NCBI RefSeq assembly: GCF_001683795.1 | Contig: NZ_LIGX01000021.1 | Coordinates: forward strand, 1 to 64,000 | Source: Neoakkermansia glycaniphila | Lineage (GTDB): Bacteria > Verrucomicrobiota > Verrucomicrobiia > Verrucomicrobiales > Akkermansiaceae | Direction of reading: 5' to 3' | Length of the DNA stretch: 64,000 bases | Part shown: piece after piece, positions 15,058 to 23,966 of the stretch | Position numbering within the stretch: the stretch's first letter is position 1 | Layout of the letters: the number at the start of each line of letters is the position of its first letter | Notes under the pieces: model-generated | What the model was told of the DNA's origin: nothing | The model's input: only the letters and a program-made list of their open reading frames with translations | The model's database searches: none | Program-made: the position numbers and the translations under genes

Positions 15058-17655
15058 ATGACGGAGCTTGACGACCTTCAGACACGCCGCAACGAGCAGA
15101 ACAACCGCAGAAGGGCTGTGACCAACAGGCGCAGAACCATATTCGGCGGTATGTCTCGTTGGAAAAGAAGGCTTCTGCTCTTCTCCATCTGGCTCGGCAT
15201 CGGAGCCGTACTTGCGGCCATCGTCGGCTGGTTTGCCTTCGACCTCTTCACCCGCCCCTACAAAACATGGGCACAGGAATTCAACCTCGAAGACATCAAC
15301 AACCTCAACCATCCCAGCATCATCTACGACCGCAACGGCAAGGAAATCGGCCGCATCTTCGACGAAAACCGCTCCTACGTCCACTACAGCCGCGACCCTG
15401 AAAAATCGGAAGTCTCCGAAAACATGATCAACGCCCTGCTCGCGCAGGAAGACTCCCGCTTCTGGGAACACAAAGGCTATGACCCCATCGGCATCGTTCG
15501 AGCCGCCAAGGAAATGCTCGTCGCCGGAGGCAAAGCCAACCAGGGAGCCTCCACCATCACCCAGCAGCTCGCCCGCAACGCCTTCGATCTCAAACGCCGG
15601 GCTACAGCCCGGGGAGAAAGGGACATGGGCCGCAAAATCGTGGAAATCTATCTGGCCATGCGCATCGAAGAACGCTTCAGCAAAGAACAGATCCTCGAAT
15701 TCTACCTCAACCGCGTCTATCTCGGCAGCGGCTTCTACGGCATCCGCGCCGCCTCGCTCGGATACTTCGGCAAAGAACCCAAAGACCTCACCGTCCGCGA
15801 AGCCGCCTCCATTGCAGCCCTCATCAAATATCCGAACGGACTCTCGCCGCTGAAAAACATCGAAGGCAACAAAAAATGGCGCAATGACGTACTCGACCGC
15901 ATGGTGCGCAGCAACTACCTCGAACGGAACGAAGCGGAACGCCTCAAAAAACTGCCCGTCGAACTGAACCCGAAACCGCTCAGCCGCGGTTCCTCGCACA
16001 TCCACAACTTCATCGACGCCCAAACGGGAGAACTCTTCGGCGAGGACCTCGTCCGCAGCCGCGGCCTCCGCATCTACACCACGCTCGACAAAGACATTCA
16101 GGAAGCCTCCGGCAAAGCGCTGCAAACCCAGCTGGACGCTATCGAAAAACGCCCGGACTACAACAACCCGCTCATGAAGGACTACAAAGTCGGCTCGGGC
16201 GACAAACCCCTGTACCTTGACGGTGCGCTCATGGTCGTGGACAATGCCACGGGTGCCGTCCTCGCCTACCACGGTGGCCGGGATTTCAGCAAACGCACAT
16301 TCGACGTCATCCAGGAAGGCACCCGCCCGCCGGGCACCACCATGCTCCCCATGCTCTACGCCACCGCCTTTGAAAACGGTTTCAACCCCACCACCGTACT
16401 CATCGACGACGCCATCGACAACCGCCGCAGCGGCATCGGCGGCTCCGAAGGCATCCTCGGCGAATGGGGCATGGAAACCGAACGCGGCCGCTACGAAGAC
16501 GCCGTCACCGCCCGCCGCTCCCTCGCCTACTCCAAAATCGCAGCCTCGCTCGACCTCGTCAAACGCCTCGAAGCGGCCAAAGGCAGCAAACCATTCATCA
16601 AACTCCTCGAACGCATGGGCATCCGCCCGCCCGCCCGCGAACCGGGCAGCACGGAAGCCAACCCCTTCTACTACCCCCGCGTCTATGTCGGCACGGAACC
16701 CGTCTCCCTCAAGGAAATGGTACTTGCCTACACCGCCTTCCCCAACCTTGGCAAACGTCCGAGGGAAACCTACATCATCACCAAAATCACCGATGCCAAC
16801 GGCAAAATCCTCTGGACCTCCCCTCAAGCCCAGGGAGACCTCCACACCGTTGACGTCATGTCGCCCATCGCAGCCTACCAGGTACACTCCATCATGCAGG
16901 AATCCCTGCACAAGGGCTCGGCCCAGCGCACACTCTCCTTCCTTCCGGAAGGCTTCAAGGGAGCCGTCAAAACAGGCACCAACTACGACTTCTCGGACAA
17001 CTGGCTCTTCGGATACAACTCCCATATCACCTGCGGCGTCTGGATCGGCTTCGTCGAAAGCAAAAAGCCGATCTACCCCAACGCCTTCTCCTCGGACACC
17101 TGTTCTCCCATCCTCGGCGCCATCTTTGAAAATGCAGACAAGAGCATCGCAGATACAGCCGTACCCATGCCGCCCTCCGTCGAGGAAATCGAAATCTGCT
17201 CCGTCTCCGGCAAAAAAGCCACCATGTTCTGCTACGAAACCGAACGCACCTCCGTCGGCGACCGCTACACCCGCTGCACCTACAAGGAATATATGCCCAA
17301 GGGAGACTCCTCCCTCGGCAGCTGCACCGTCCACGGCGACGAAGGCATCTCCCTCAGCGACTTCTTCCCCTCCCCGGGCAATGCCCAGCAATCGGCACGC
17401 ATCCTGCCCGTCAAACCCATCCTGCCCACCGCACCCGACCTCGTGGGCGACGACCCCTTCGGTTGCGTCCTGCAGAAAAACCCGCGTTACAAAAACGCAT
17501 CGGGCATCGAAGACGTCTCGCTCGGCCACGACATCCTTGATGCCGACGAAGTACCGGACGACGACACCTCCCCCGCAAGCGGCAACGAAAGCACCTTGCC
17601 CATACCCGCTCCGGACAGCATCCGAATCCCCGTGCCGGAACTACAACTCAGATAA
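15058..17655 (+). CDS. Class A penicillin-binding protein with a degenerate transpeptidase site
   Basis: This 865-residue PBP1A-like protein has a basic cytoplasmic tail, a membrane helix at about 38-64, a GT51 glycosyltransferase domain (about 85-290) and a transpeptidase-like domain (about 350-700). The GT51 site is intact: Glu131 in EDSRFWEH and GASTITQQLARN at 163-174. In the transpeptidase domain the catalytic SxxK is replaced by T427-T-M-L430, and SxN reads S492-K-I494. Only KTGT (638-641) survives. It should therefore polymerise glycan strands but not cross-link by the usual Ser mechanism. The Pro-rich C-terminal tail lacks known domains. It leads the run to queC. Confidence 0.9.
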   Translation: MTELDDLQTRRNEQNNRRRAVTNRRRTIFGGMSRWKRRLLLFSIWLGIGAVLAAIVGWFAFDLFTRPYKTWAQEFNLEDINNLNHPSIIYDRNGKEIGRIFDENRSYVHYSRDPEKSEVSENMINALLAQEDSRFWEHKGYDPIGIVRAAKEMLVAGGKANQGASTITQQLARNAFDLKRRATARGERDMGRKIVEIYLAMRIEERFSKEQILEFYLNRVYLGSGFYGIRAASLGYFGKEPKDLTVREAASIAALIKYPNGLSPLKNIEGNKKWRNDVLDRMVRSNYLERNEAERLKKLPVELNPKPLSRGSSHIHNFIDAQTGELFGEDLVRSRGLRIYTTLDKDIQEASGKALQTQLDAIEKRPDYNNPLMKDYKVGSGDKPLYLDGALMVVDNATGAVLAYHGGRDFSKRTFDVIQEGTRPPGTTMLPMLYATAFENGFNPTTVLIDDAIDNRRSGIGGSEGILGEWGMETERGRYEDAVTARRSLAYSKIAASLDLVKRLEAAKGSKPFIKLLERMGIRPPAREPGSTEANPFYYPRVYVGTEPVSLKEMVLAYTAFPNLGKRPRETYIITKITDANGKILWTSPQAQGDLHTVDVMSPIAAYQVHSIMQESLHKGSAQRTLSFLPEGFKGAVKTGTNYDFSDNWLFGYNSHITCGVWIGFVESKKPIYPNAFSSDTCSPILGAIFENADKSIADTAVPMPPSVEEIEICSVSGKKATMFCYETERTSVGDRYTRCTYKEYMPKGDSSLGSCTVHGDEGISLSDFFPSPGNAQQSARILPVKPILPTAPDLVGDDPFGCVLQKNPRYKNASGIEDVSLGHDILDADEVPDDDTSPASGNESTLPIPAPDSIRIPVPELQLR

Positions 17656-17667
17656 TTCTCAAGCCGC

Positions 17668-19080
17668 ATGAACACCAAAGCCTTGGCGGATACGCAGGAA
17701 AAAGCGTTCCAACTCAACATGGACAAATCGATCTACGGCGCCTTTGCCGAGATCGGCGCCGGACAGGAAACGGCCAACTGGTTCTTCCGCTCCTCGGGTG
17801 CGGCCGGCACCGTCGCCAAAACCATCTCAGCCTACGACATGACCGTCAGCGACACCCTGTACGGCCCCGTCAAACGCTACGTCTCCGAAGAACGCCTGCG
17901 GCAAATGCTCGACTACGAATTCTCGCAGCTCGTCAACCGTCTCGGCACCAAACGGGGCAAAAACACCTGCTTCTTCGCCTTCTGCAACACCGTCAAGGTC
18001 AAAGGCTACATGGACAACGGCCCTTGGAACGGCTGGATCGGCGTCCGCTTCCAGCTCCGCCCCGAAGCCCCGCCCTCCGACTTCATCGTCCACGTCCGCC
18101 TCAAGGAACCGTCCCATGAACGGCAAATGAGCGACCTCGGCATCCTCGGCGTCAACATCCTGCACGCCGTCTTCTACAAACGCGACCGCCTCCGCGAATT
18201 CATCGAATCCCTCGCCGACAACCTCGACCCGAAACGCATCGAAATCGACGTCGTCCGCTTCGAAGGCCACGGCTTCAGCATGGTGGACAACCGCCTCTTC
18301 GCCCTCCAGCTCGTCGAATCCGGCCTCTCCGAAGCCACCATCTTCCTGCCCGACGGCTCCGTCGCACAGGCGGCGGACGTCCTCTACAAACGCCCGGTCG
18401 TCCTCATGCGCGGCAGCTTCTCCCCGCTCTGCAACATCCATCTCGAAATGCTCGACAGCGTGCGCAAAACCTTCTGCAGCACCCTCACCGACACCCAGCG
18501 GGAACGCGGCATCGACATCTGCGAAATCTCCATGAGCAACCTGCTCCGGGGCGACTCCATCGACCACCTCGACTTCCTCGACCGCATGGACTGCCTCAAA
18601 ACGCTCGGCAAAACCGTCCTCGTCACCAACATGGCGCGCTTCCACAGCATCTCCACCCTGCTGAACCAATACACCACGGAACCCGTCGCCATCGCCCTCT
18701 CCATCGGCCTGCTCAACGAACTCTTCAAGGAAAAATGGGTCGTGGACACCCCCGGCGGCATCCTCTCCACCATCGGCCACATCTTCCTGAACAAAACGAA
18801 ACTCTACGTCACCCCGTGGATCAACCGTTCATCGGGAGAATTCGTCACCGCCAGCAACTTCCGCCCCCCCTCATCCTACAAATACCTCTACCAGCACCTG
18901 CTGGAAAACGGCCTCATCGTGGACGTACCCTACTTCAACGAAAAACTCCTCCTCCAGACCCCTCGCGACATCCAGAAAATGATCGCCGACAACAACCCCG
19001 CCTGGAAAGAATACGTCCCCCGCGAAGCCTACCGCGCCGCCCTTCACCTCCGATCACACCACCACCACCAGCCATCATGA
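17668..19080 (+). CDS. Conserved protein of unknown function
   Basis: This 470-residue soluble-looking protein begins with AEIGAGQETANWFF and SAYDMTVSD after a short helix. It ends in a His-rich tail (SHHHHQPS). I recall homologues of this protein across several bacterial phyla under inconsistent names, none experimentally founded, so I assign no function. There is no signal peptide or membrane helix. The pattern VVLMRGSFSPLCNIHLEML superficially recalls a nucleotidyltransferase start, but the HxGH-type motif is absent. It begins 13 bases after the PBP stop, and its own stop overlaps the queF start (ATGA), which suggests co-translation. Confidence 0.8.
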   Translation: MNTKALADTQEKAFQLNMDKSIYGAFAEIGAGQETANWFFRSSGAAGTVAKTISAYDMTVSDTLYGPVKRYVSEERLRQMLDYEFSQLVNRLGTKRGKNTCFFAFCNTVKVKGYMDNGPWNGWIGVRFQLRPEAPPSDFIVHVRLKEPSHERQMSDLGILGVNILHAVFYKRDRLREFIESLADNLDPKRIEIDVVRFEGHGFSMVDNRLFALQLVESGLSEATIFLPDGSVAQAADVLYKRPVVLMRGSFSPLCNIHLEMLDSVRKTFCSTLTDTQRERGIDICEISMSNLLRGDSIDHLDFLDRMDCLKTLGKTVLVTNMARFHSISTLLNQYTTEPVAIALSIGLLNELFKEKWVVDTPGGILSTIGHIFLNKTKLYVTPWINRSSGEFVTASNFRPPSSYKYLYQHLLENGLIVDVPYFNEKLLLQTPRDIQKMIADNNPAWKEYVPREAYRAALHLRSHHHHQPS

Positions 19081-19484
19081 GCGACCTCACCCTACTCGGC
19101 CAGCACAGCAGCTTCTTCACCAGCCCGGACGACGCCAAACTGGAAGCCTTCCCGAACCGCTCCCCCCAGCGGGCCTACACCATCGTGCTGGACACCCATG
19201 AATTCTCCTCCCTCTGCCCCGTCACCGGGCAGCCGGACTCCTGCCACCTCACCATCACCTACAGCCCGGCGGAACATTGCGTAGAAACGAAATCCCTCAA
19301 ATACTACCTCGCTGCCTACCGCAACTACCCGGCTTTCAACGAGCAAATCGTCAACCGCATCCTCGATGACCTCATCGCCGCCATCCATCCCGCATGGATG
19401 AAAATCGAAGGCCGCTTCGGCGCACGCGGCGGCATCCAGCTCACCACCATCGCCGAACACCAACCGGAAAACCGCCCCCTCTGA
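19077..19484 (+). CDS. queF: NADPH-dependent 7-cyano-7-deazaguanine reductase
   Basis: QueF reduces preQ0 to preQ1 in queuosine synthesis. The 135-residue length marks the short, unimodular type. The catalytic Cys47 lies in SSLCPVTGQPD, and the QueF motif is present as ETKSLKYYLAAYRN. Its ATG overlaps the stop of the preceding gene by 4 bases, and queC follows after 5 bases, so reductase and preQ0 synthase are made from the same message. queD, queE and tgt are not in the window. Confidence 0.96.
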   Translation: MSDLTLLGQHSSFFTSPDDAKLEAFPNRSPQRAYTIVLDTHEFSSLCPVTGQPDSCHLTITYSPAEHCVETKSLKYYLAAYRNYPAFNEQIVNRILDDLIAAIHPAWMKIEGRFGARGGIQLTTIAEHQPENRPL

Positions 19485-19489
19485 ACACC

Positions 19490-20161
19490 ATGACCGCTCC
19501 GCAAACCGTCGCAGTCCTGCTCAGCGGAGGACTCGACTCCACCGTTGCCCTGCACTGGGCCGCCCGGCAGGGCCGCGTCGCCTGTGCCCTCAGCTTCGAC
19601 TACGCCTCCAACCACGCGCAGCAGGAACTCGCCTGCGCCCGCTGGCAGGCGGACTCCCTCGGCATCCCGCACCGCGTCATCGACATCACCGCCATCTCCC
19701 GCCACCTCGACTCCGCCCTTCTGCGCGGAGCCGATGCCGTACCGACGGAAAACTACGGCACGGACAACATGAAACAAACAGTCGTCCCCTTCCGCAACGG
19801 CATCTTCCTCGCCATTGCAGCCGGCATTGCCGAAAGCGACGGCTGCGGAGGCATCGTCATCGCCGCCCACTCGGGAGACCATTCCATCTACCCGGACTGC
19901 CGGGAAACCTTCATGTCCGCCATGTCCTCAGCCATCCGAGAAGGCACCTACGCCCACCTGGAAATCCTGCGTCCCTTCATCGACTCCACCAAGGGGGAAA
20001 TCGTCCGCATCGGCCAGCAGCTCGGCGTCGACTTCGCACACACCTACTCCTGCTACAGGGGAAAGGAACGCCACTGCGGCATCTGCGCCACCTGCCGCGA
20101 GCGCCGCGAAGCCTTCGCCGATGCGCACACCGACGACCCGACGGTGTACGAACAACAGTAA
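19490..20161 (+). CDS. queC: 7-cyano-7-deazaguanine synthase
   Basis: QueC converts 7-carboxy-7-deazaguanine to preQ0 with ammonia and ATP. The 223-residue protein has the PP-loop SGGLDST near the N-terminus and the C-terminal zinc ligands in CYRGKERHCGICATC (four cysteines). The start MTAPQTVAVLLSGG gives the standard N-terminus. It sits 5 bases after queF. A convergent lipoprotein gene follows 19 bases beyond the stop. Confidence 0.96.
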   Translation: MTAPQTVAVLLSGGLDSTVALHWAARQGRVACALSFDYASNHAQQELACARWQADSLGIPHRVIDITAISRHLDSALLRGADAVPTENYGTDNMKQTVVPFRNGIFLAIAAGIAESDGCGGIVIAAHSGDHSIYPDCRETFMSAMSSAIREGTYAHLEILRPFIDSTKGEIVRIGQQLGVDFAHTYSCYRGKERHCGICATCRERREAFADAHTDDPTVYEQQ

Positions 20162-20180
20162 ACGCCCCGGCAAGCGGCAC

Positions 20181-21296
20181 TCAAAAACCGCCGGTCACCC
20201 ACATCTCGGGAGAACCGTCCGGCAGCCATCCGAAAAAGGAAACGAAATCCTTCGCAGTCGAGCCCAGTTGCAGCTGATCGTCACGCCGGACATCATACGG
20301 CATCACCTTCGGCATACCCTGAGCATCCAAGGCAATCAGCAAGGGTGCATCATCGTCGCTGGAAGCGCCCACGCACCTCTCGATCAAAACAGCCTTCCGG
20401 TCAGGACGAATATGCACATGAGTTCCCATCTTGAGGGCTCTTCCCGGTTGCCGATGGAAGAACACTTCTCCAGCTGCCTCCTCATGCAAAGGTTCGGCAC
20501 GATTGAGGACAAGCAACTGGCGGCCTGACGGAAACCAGACACGGAAAGCAAGAGCTCCGGCATACCCTTTCTGCTCACCGGAAGGAATCCTGCAATAGCC
20601 CTCCGAGCCGGGCATCAAAGCATCTTCCTTGCCATTGTACAGCTCCATGCCCACCTTCAACCCGCCATGTCCATAAGATGCGAGCACGGGCTTTCTGCCT
20701 CCGGCAGATTGATACTTCACCGACGAGCAGACGGGGGCTTCCTTCCGTAGAAGCGGCACCCGCGAGGTGAGTTTCAACCCAAGCCGTCCGCAAACCTCGC
20801 GTGCCGATTCATTCCCTTGCAAGGCCAAATCGACCAGCCGAACGGAAGCATACGGATCGGGCAAACGGCAATCGCCGGGTTTGGCGGCAACTGCCAGCCA
20901 GGAAACAGCCTTATCGGTATTCTTGCGGCGAAGTTCATCCTCCGCAAGCTGGAATAAAAGGTATTTGTCAGCCTGATCCATCACGCCCACATCCAGCAGG
21001 CACTGGAGAGCCTCCGCATCGTTTTTCTTTGCCGCGCTCTCAACGACGGCACTCAGAGCCTCCGCATCGCAAGTCCCAGTCTCCACAAAACGGCGGCAAA
21101 CCGCAACGGAAGGATCAGACTCTCGGCGCCCTTTCAACAACGCTTCATAGGACGCCTGCTGATGTGGGGATAATTTCGGCAGATTCATTTCATTCGCAAA
21201 AACGAGAACCTGAGTATCTTGTATCGGCGAATGGGTCGCATGGCATCCACACAACCCACAAGCTGCTAATAATAAAAAAACAATATCATTGGACAT
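20181..21296 (-). CDS. Lipoprotein of unknown function
   Basis: This 371-residue protein starts MSNDIVFLLLAACGLCGC, a lipoprotein signal with two possible lipobox cysteines. The next 170 residues are helical, with alternating Ala/Leu/Glu and TPR-like spacing (for example ALSAVVESAAKKNDAEALQC). The C-terminal half is beta-rich with many Gly and Trp residues. I recognise no family. A TTG 27 bases upstream is in frame but lies ahead of the predicted -10 box, so the ATG is preferred. Confidence 0.7.
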   Translation of the reverse strand: MSNDIVFLLLAACGLCGCHATHSPIQDTQVLVFANEMNLPKLSPHQQASYEALLKGRRESDPSVAVCRRFVETGTCDAEALSAVVESAAKKNDAEALQCLLDVGVMDQADKYLLFQLAEDELRRKNTDKAVSWLAVAAKPGDCRLPDPYASVRLVDLALQGNESAREVCGRLGLKLTSRVPLLRKEAPVCSSVKYQSAGGRKPVLASYGHGGLKVGMELYNGKEDALMPGSEGYCRIPSGEQKGYAGALAFRVWFPSGRQLLVLNRAEPLHEEAAGEVFFHRQPGRALKMGTHVHIRPDRKAVLIERCVGASSDDDAPLLIALDAQGMPKVMPYDVRRDDQLQLGSTAKDFVSFFGWLPDGSPEMWVTGGF

Positions 21297-21310
21297 AATT
21301 GGGTAACAGA

Positions 21311-21339
21311 ACAGTACCAACAAATAGACAGCCTGTCAA
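21311..21339 (-). promoter_or_regulatory. Promoter of the lipoprotein gene, very short leader
   Basis: A perfect TTGACA (21339-21334), a 17-base spacer and TACTGT (21316-21311) stand 14 bases before the ATG at 21296. The predicted leader is about 7 bases with no Shine-Dalgarno sequence. Confidence 0.6.
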
Positions 21340-21435
21340 CACCTGACACTACAAATATACGATCATCCTGCTTCTACCGAAAAACACGGTAAAAACCTCG
21401 AAAAACAGCCAGCCCGATTCGGATCAGGCCACCTC

Positions 21436-22899
21436 TCAAATCCCCAGCTTCGCCTGCAGCAGCTCCGTCACGATCTTCGGGTTCGGCTTCACGGAGCTGG
21501 CTTTCATCACCTGCCCCGTAAGGAAGTTGATCAGCTTGGCGTTGCCGCCCTTGACGAGCTCCACTTCCTTGGGATTCTCGGCAATCACCTTGTCGAGTAT
21601 CGCATCCAGGGCGCCCGTATCCGCCTTCTTGTAGCCAAGCTTGTTCGCGGCTTCTTCAGCGGAAATGCCGGGGTTTTCCCAAAGAGCTTCGAGCACTTCC
21701 TTCGCCTGATTGTTCGAGACGATGCCTTCTTCCACAATGTCCACCAGCCCGGCAAGGGCCTGCGGACGCACCGGGCATTCCTCCAGCGTCGTTTCCTTAT
21801 CGCCAAGGATATTCGGCAGCGTGTTGATCACCCAGTTGGCGATCTTCTTCGCATGCTTCGAAGCCGCAGCGGCTTCCTCGAAGTAGGCGCACACGGCCAT
21901 ATCCGCCACGAGGGTATTCGCATCGTATTCGGAAAGGGCGTAATCCTCCATCAGGCGGGCATGCTTGCGGCCGGGCAGTTCCGGCACTTCGCCGCGCACG
22001 CGTTCCACGAGCGGAGCCGTATGGATCGGTACGAGATCCGGGCAGGTATGGTAGCGGTAATCGTGCGCATCTTCCTTGGTGCGCATCAGGATGCTTTCGC
22101 CCCGCTCGTCGTCCCAGCGGCGCGTGCATTGCACCTGCGCGATGCCCCGGTCGAGCTCGTCGGACTGGCGGCGGATTTCATATTCGAGGGCGCGGCGCAC
22201 GGCGGACATCGAATTGATATTCTTCATTTCGATCTTGGTGCCGAGTTCCTTCTGCCCGTGCGGACGCAGGGAGACGTTCACGTCACAGCGCATCTGGCCT
22301 TTCTCCATGTCGGCATCCGAGATGCCGCCGCAGATCAGAATCTGCTGGAGGGATTTCAGGTAGGCGTACGTTTCGTCGGAGGAGGTCAGATCGGGCTGGG
22401 AGACGATCTCCATCAGCGGCGTTCCGGCGCGGTTGAAATCGATCAGGGAATGGTTCGTATGGTGCGTCAGTTTCGCCACGTCCTCTTCGAGGTGGATGTG
22501 GTCGAGCTTCACCGTGCGGAAGGGCGGCACGCCCGCAGCAATCACATCCGCCGGGTACGACCACGGGAACAGAGGCACCTCGCCGCCGATGCACAGGGGA
22601 AGATCGAGCTGGGTCAGCTGATAGTTCTTCGGCATGTCGGCATAGAAGTAGTTCTTGCGGTCCCACTTGCAGAGAGGGGGCGTCGTACAGCCGAGCATCA
22701 TGCCTGTCAGAATCGTGCGTTCGATGGCGAATTCGTTCAGCACAGGCAGGGCGCCGGGCATTCCGAGGCAGGTCGGGCATACGTTCGTGTTCGGCTCGTA
22801 GCCGAATCCCGCCCGGCAGGAGCAGAACATTTTCGTCTTCGTCTTGATCTGGCAGTGTACTTCCAGGCCGATGGTCACTAAATAGTCGGAAAGAGCCAT
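21436..22899 (-). CDS. gatB: Aspartyl/glutamyl-tRNA(Asn/Gln) amidotransferase subunit B
   Basis: GatB is the kinase/amidotransferase subunit that, with GatA and GatC, converts Glu-tRNA(Gln) or Asp-tRNA(Asn) to the amide form. The 487-residue length is normal. The start YLVTIGLEVHCQIKTKTKMF is the family signature, and CPTCLGMPGALPVLN supplies zinc-site cysteines. The helical tail and YqeY domain occupy about 295-487. gatA and gatC are not adjacent. The gene points the same way as the downstream lipoprotein but is separated from it by about 140 bases containing that gene's own promoter. Confidence 0.97.
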   Translation of the reverse strand: MALSDYLVTIGLEVHCQIKTKTKMFCSCRAGFGYEPNTNVCPTCLGMPGALPVLNEFAIERTILTGMMLGCTTPPLCKWDRKNYFYADMPKNYQLTQLDLPLCIGGEVPLFPWSYPADVIAAGVPPFRTVKLDHIHLEEDVAKLTHHTNHSLIDFNRAGTPLMEIVSQPDLTSSDETYAYLKSLQQILICGGISDADMEKGQMRCDVNVSLRPHGQKELGTKIEMKNINSMSAVRRALEYEIRRQSDELDRGIAQVQCTRRWDDERGESILMRTKEDAHDYRYHTCPDLVPIHTAPLVERVRGEVPELPGRKHARLMEDYALSEYDANTLVADMAVCAYFEEAAAASKHAKKIANWVINTLPNILGDKETTLEECPVRPQALAGLVDIVEEGIVSNNQAKEVLEALWENPGISAEEAANKLGYKKADTGALDAILDKVIAENPKEVELVKGGNAKLINFLTGQVMKASSVKPNPKIVTELLQAKLGI

Positions 22900-22928
22900 G
22901 TGTCTATTGGTAAAAGCGGTGGAGAGGG

Positions 22929-23885
22929 TCAGGATGCGGGAGTGGCGGGCTTCCCGGTATCACCGGAAGAGACAGGCGCGGTCTCACCGGAGGCCGGAGC
23001 GGAGGGAGCATCTTCCGGGCCGAAGGAATCCACCCCGAACCAGAGGTCGTGCGTACGGAGCAGCAGGTCGTATGTTTTGCTCTCGGCGAGGAGGGCTTCC
23101 GTCTCGTCGTCCAAGGCGGCGATCCGCTCGAACTCGGCATGAATCAGCGCCAGTTCCTTTGAGACGGGATCATACACCTTGCGGAACGCTTCGCTTGCCG
23201 TATCGTTGAAATAACTGTTGTCGATTTCCGGAGCCGGAAGGAGCTTGGCATACTCATTCGCCAGTTTTTCCAAAGCGGGTTGCGCCGCCTCATAGGAAGC
23301 TTCGTCGCGGATACCCTTGATGATTTGCACGAACTCCCGGTCGGGCTTCGCCAGCTTCGCCATGCGAGCCAGTTCCGCCGCTTCCTGTTCGGCCGTCATG
23401 GGCTGGGGGGTGGCCAGAGGAGCGTCCTCTTCACTCACGGGAAGGAGGGATTCTTCCCCGTTAGCCTCGGCATTCAGGCTCAAGGCCTTCTTCAAATCTT
23501 CGGAACCGTGGAACTTCACGGCGTCCAAACGGCTCAATTCCTTCGGAAACTCACCCATCAAATCGAAAAGCTGTTCGCTTGTCTTCAGGAACTTCTTTTC
23601 TTCATCCGCCGAAAGAGGCTGGGAGAAAAGCGCCTCCATCTGGGCATCCAGCTCCATGCACTGCTTTTCGATCTCCGCGATGCGCGGTGCAGCGGCCTTG
23701 GCGGAAGCCTCGTCCTTGATACTCCGCACGAGCTTCAGCTCTTCCTTCACCAAGGCAAGAATGCGCCCGATGATGGCGGAAGGAGCCTCAGCCGCAGCAG
23801 CCTGGCCGGCAGCAGGACACACCAGAACCGCACCGGCAAATGCGGCGCAGGAAAACGGAAGCAGGGAAGGCGCACCAAGGTTCAT
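22929..23885 (-). CDS. Secreted or periplasmic helical protein with an internal duplication
   Basis: This 318-residue protein has a signal peptide (cleavage probably after the Ala-rich AAGQAAAA stretch near residue 32). It is acidic, helical and probably forms coiled coils. Two segments resemble each other: VRSIKDEASAKAAAPRIAEI (about 53-72) and IKGIRDEASYEAAQPALEKL (about 189-208), each followed by a Glu/Leu-rich helix, so it probably arose by duplication. The C-terminal 35 residues are Pro/Ser/Ala-rich and look disordered. No known family. It lies 29 bases upstream of gatB on the same strand. Confidence 0.75.
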   Translation of the reverse strand: MNLGAPSLLPFSCAAFAGAVLVCPAAGQAAAAEAPSAIIGRILALVKEELKLVRSIKDEASAKAAAPRIAEIEKQCMELDAQMEALFSQPLSADEEKKFLKTSEQLFDLMGEFPKELSRLDAVKFHGSEDLKKALSLNAEANGEESLLPVSEEDAPLATPQPMTAEQEAAELARMAKLAKPDREFVQIIKGIRDEASYEAAQPALEKLANEYAKLLPAPEIDNSYFNDTASEAFRKVYDPVSKELALIHAEFERIAALDDETEALLAESKTYDLLLRTHDLWFGVDSFGPEDAPSAPASGETAPVSSGDTGKPATPAS

Positions 23886-23906
23886 GACAGTTGAAAATAC
23901 GGGGAA

Positions 23907-23934
23907 ATCCTATGCCAATCCCGCCTCAAGTCAA
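23907..23934 (-). promoter_or_regulatory. Promoter of the duplicated-helix protein
   Basis: TTGACT (23934-23929), a 16-base spacer and TAGGAT (23912-23907) precede the ATG at 23885 by 21 bases. The leader is short and has no Shine-Dalgarno sequence. Confidence 0.5.
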
Positions 23935-23966
23935 GAACCCTGTGCGACATCTCCGGGAAAGCCGGG

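Noticed and set aside
18950..19080. A preQ1 riboswitch ahead of queF
   Set aside because: queF starts inside the preceding gene's stop codon, so there is no leader that could hold an aptamer.
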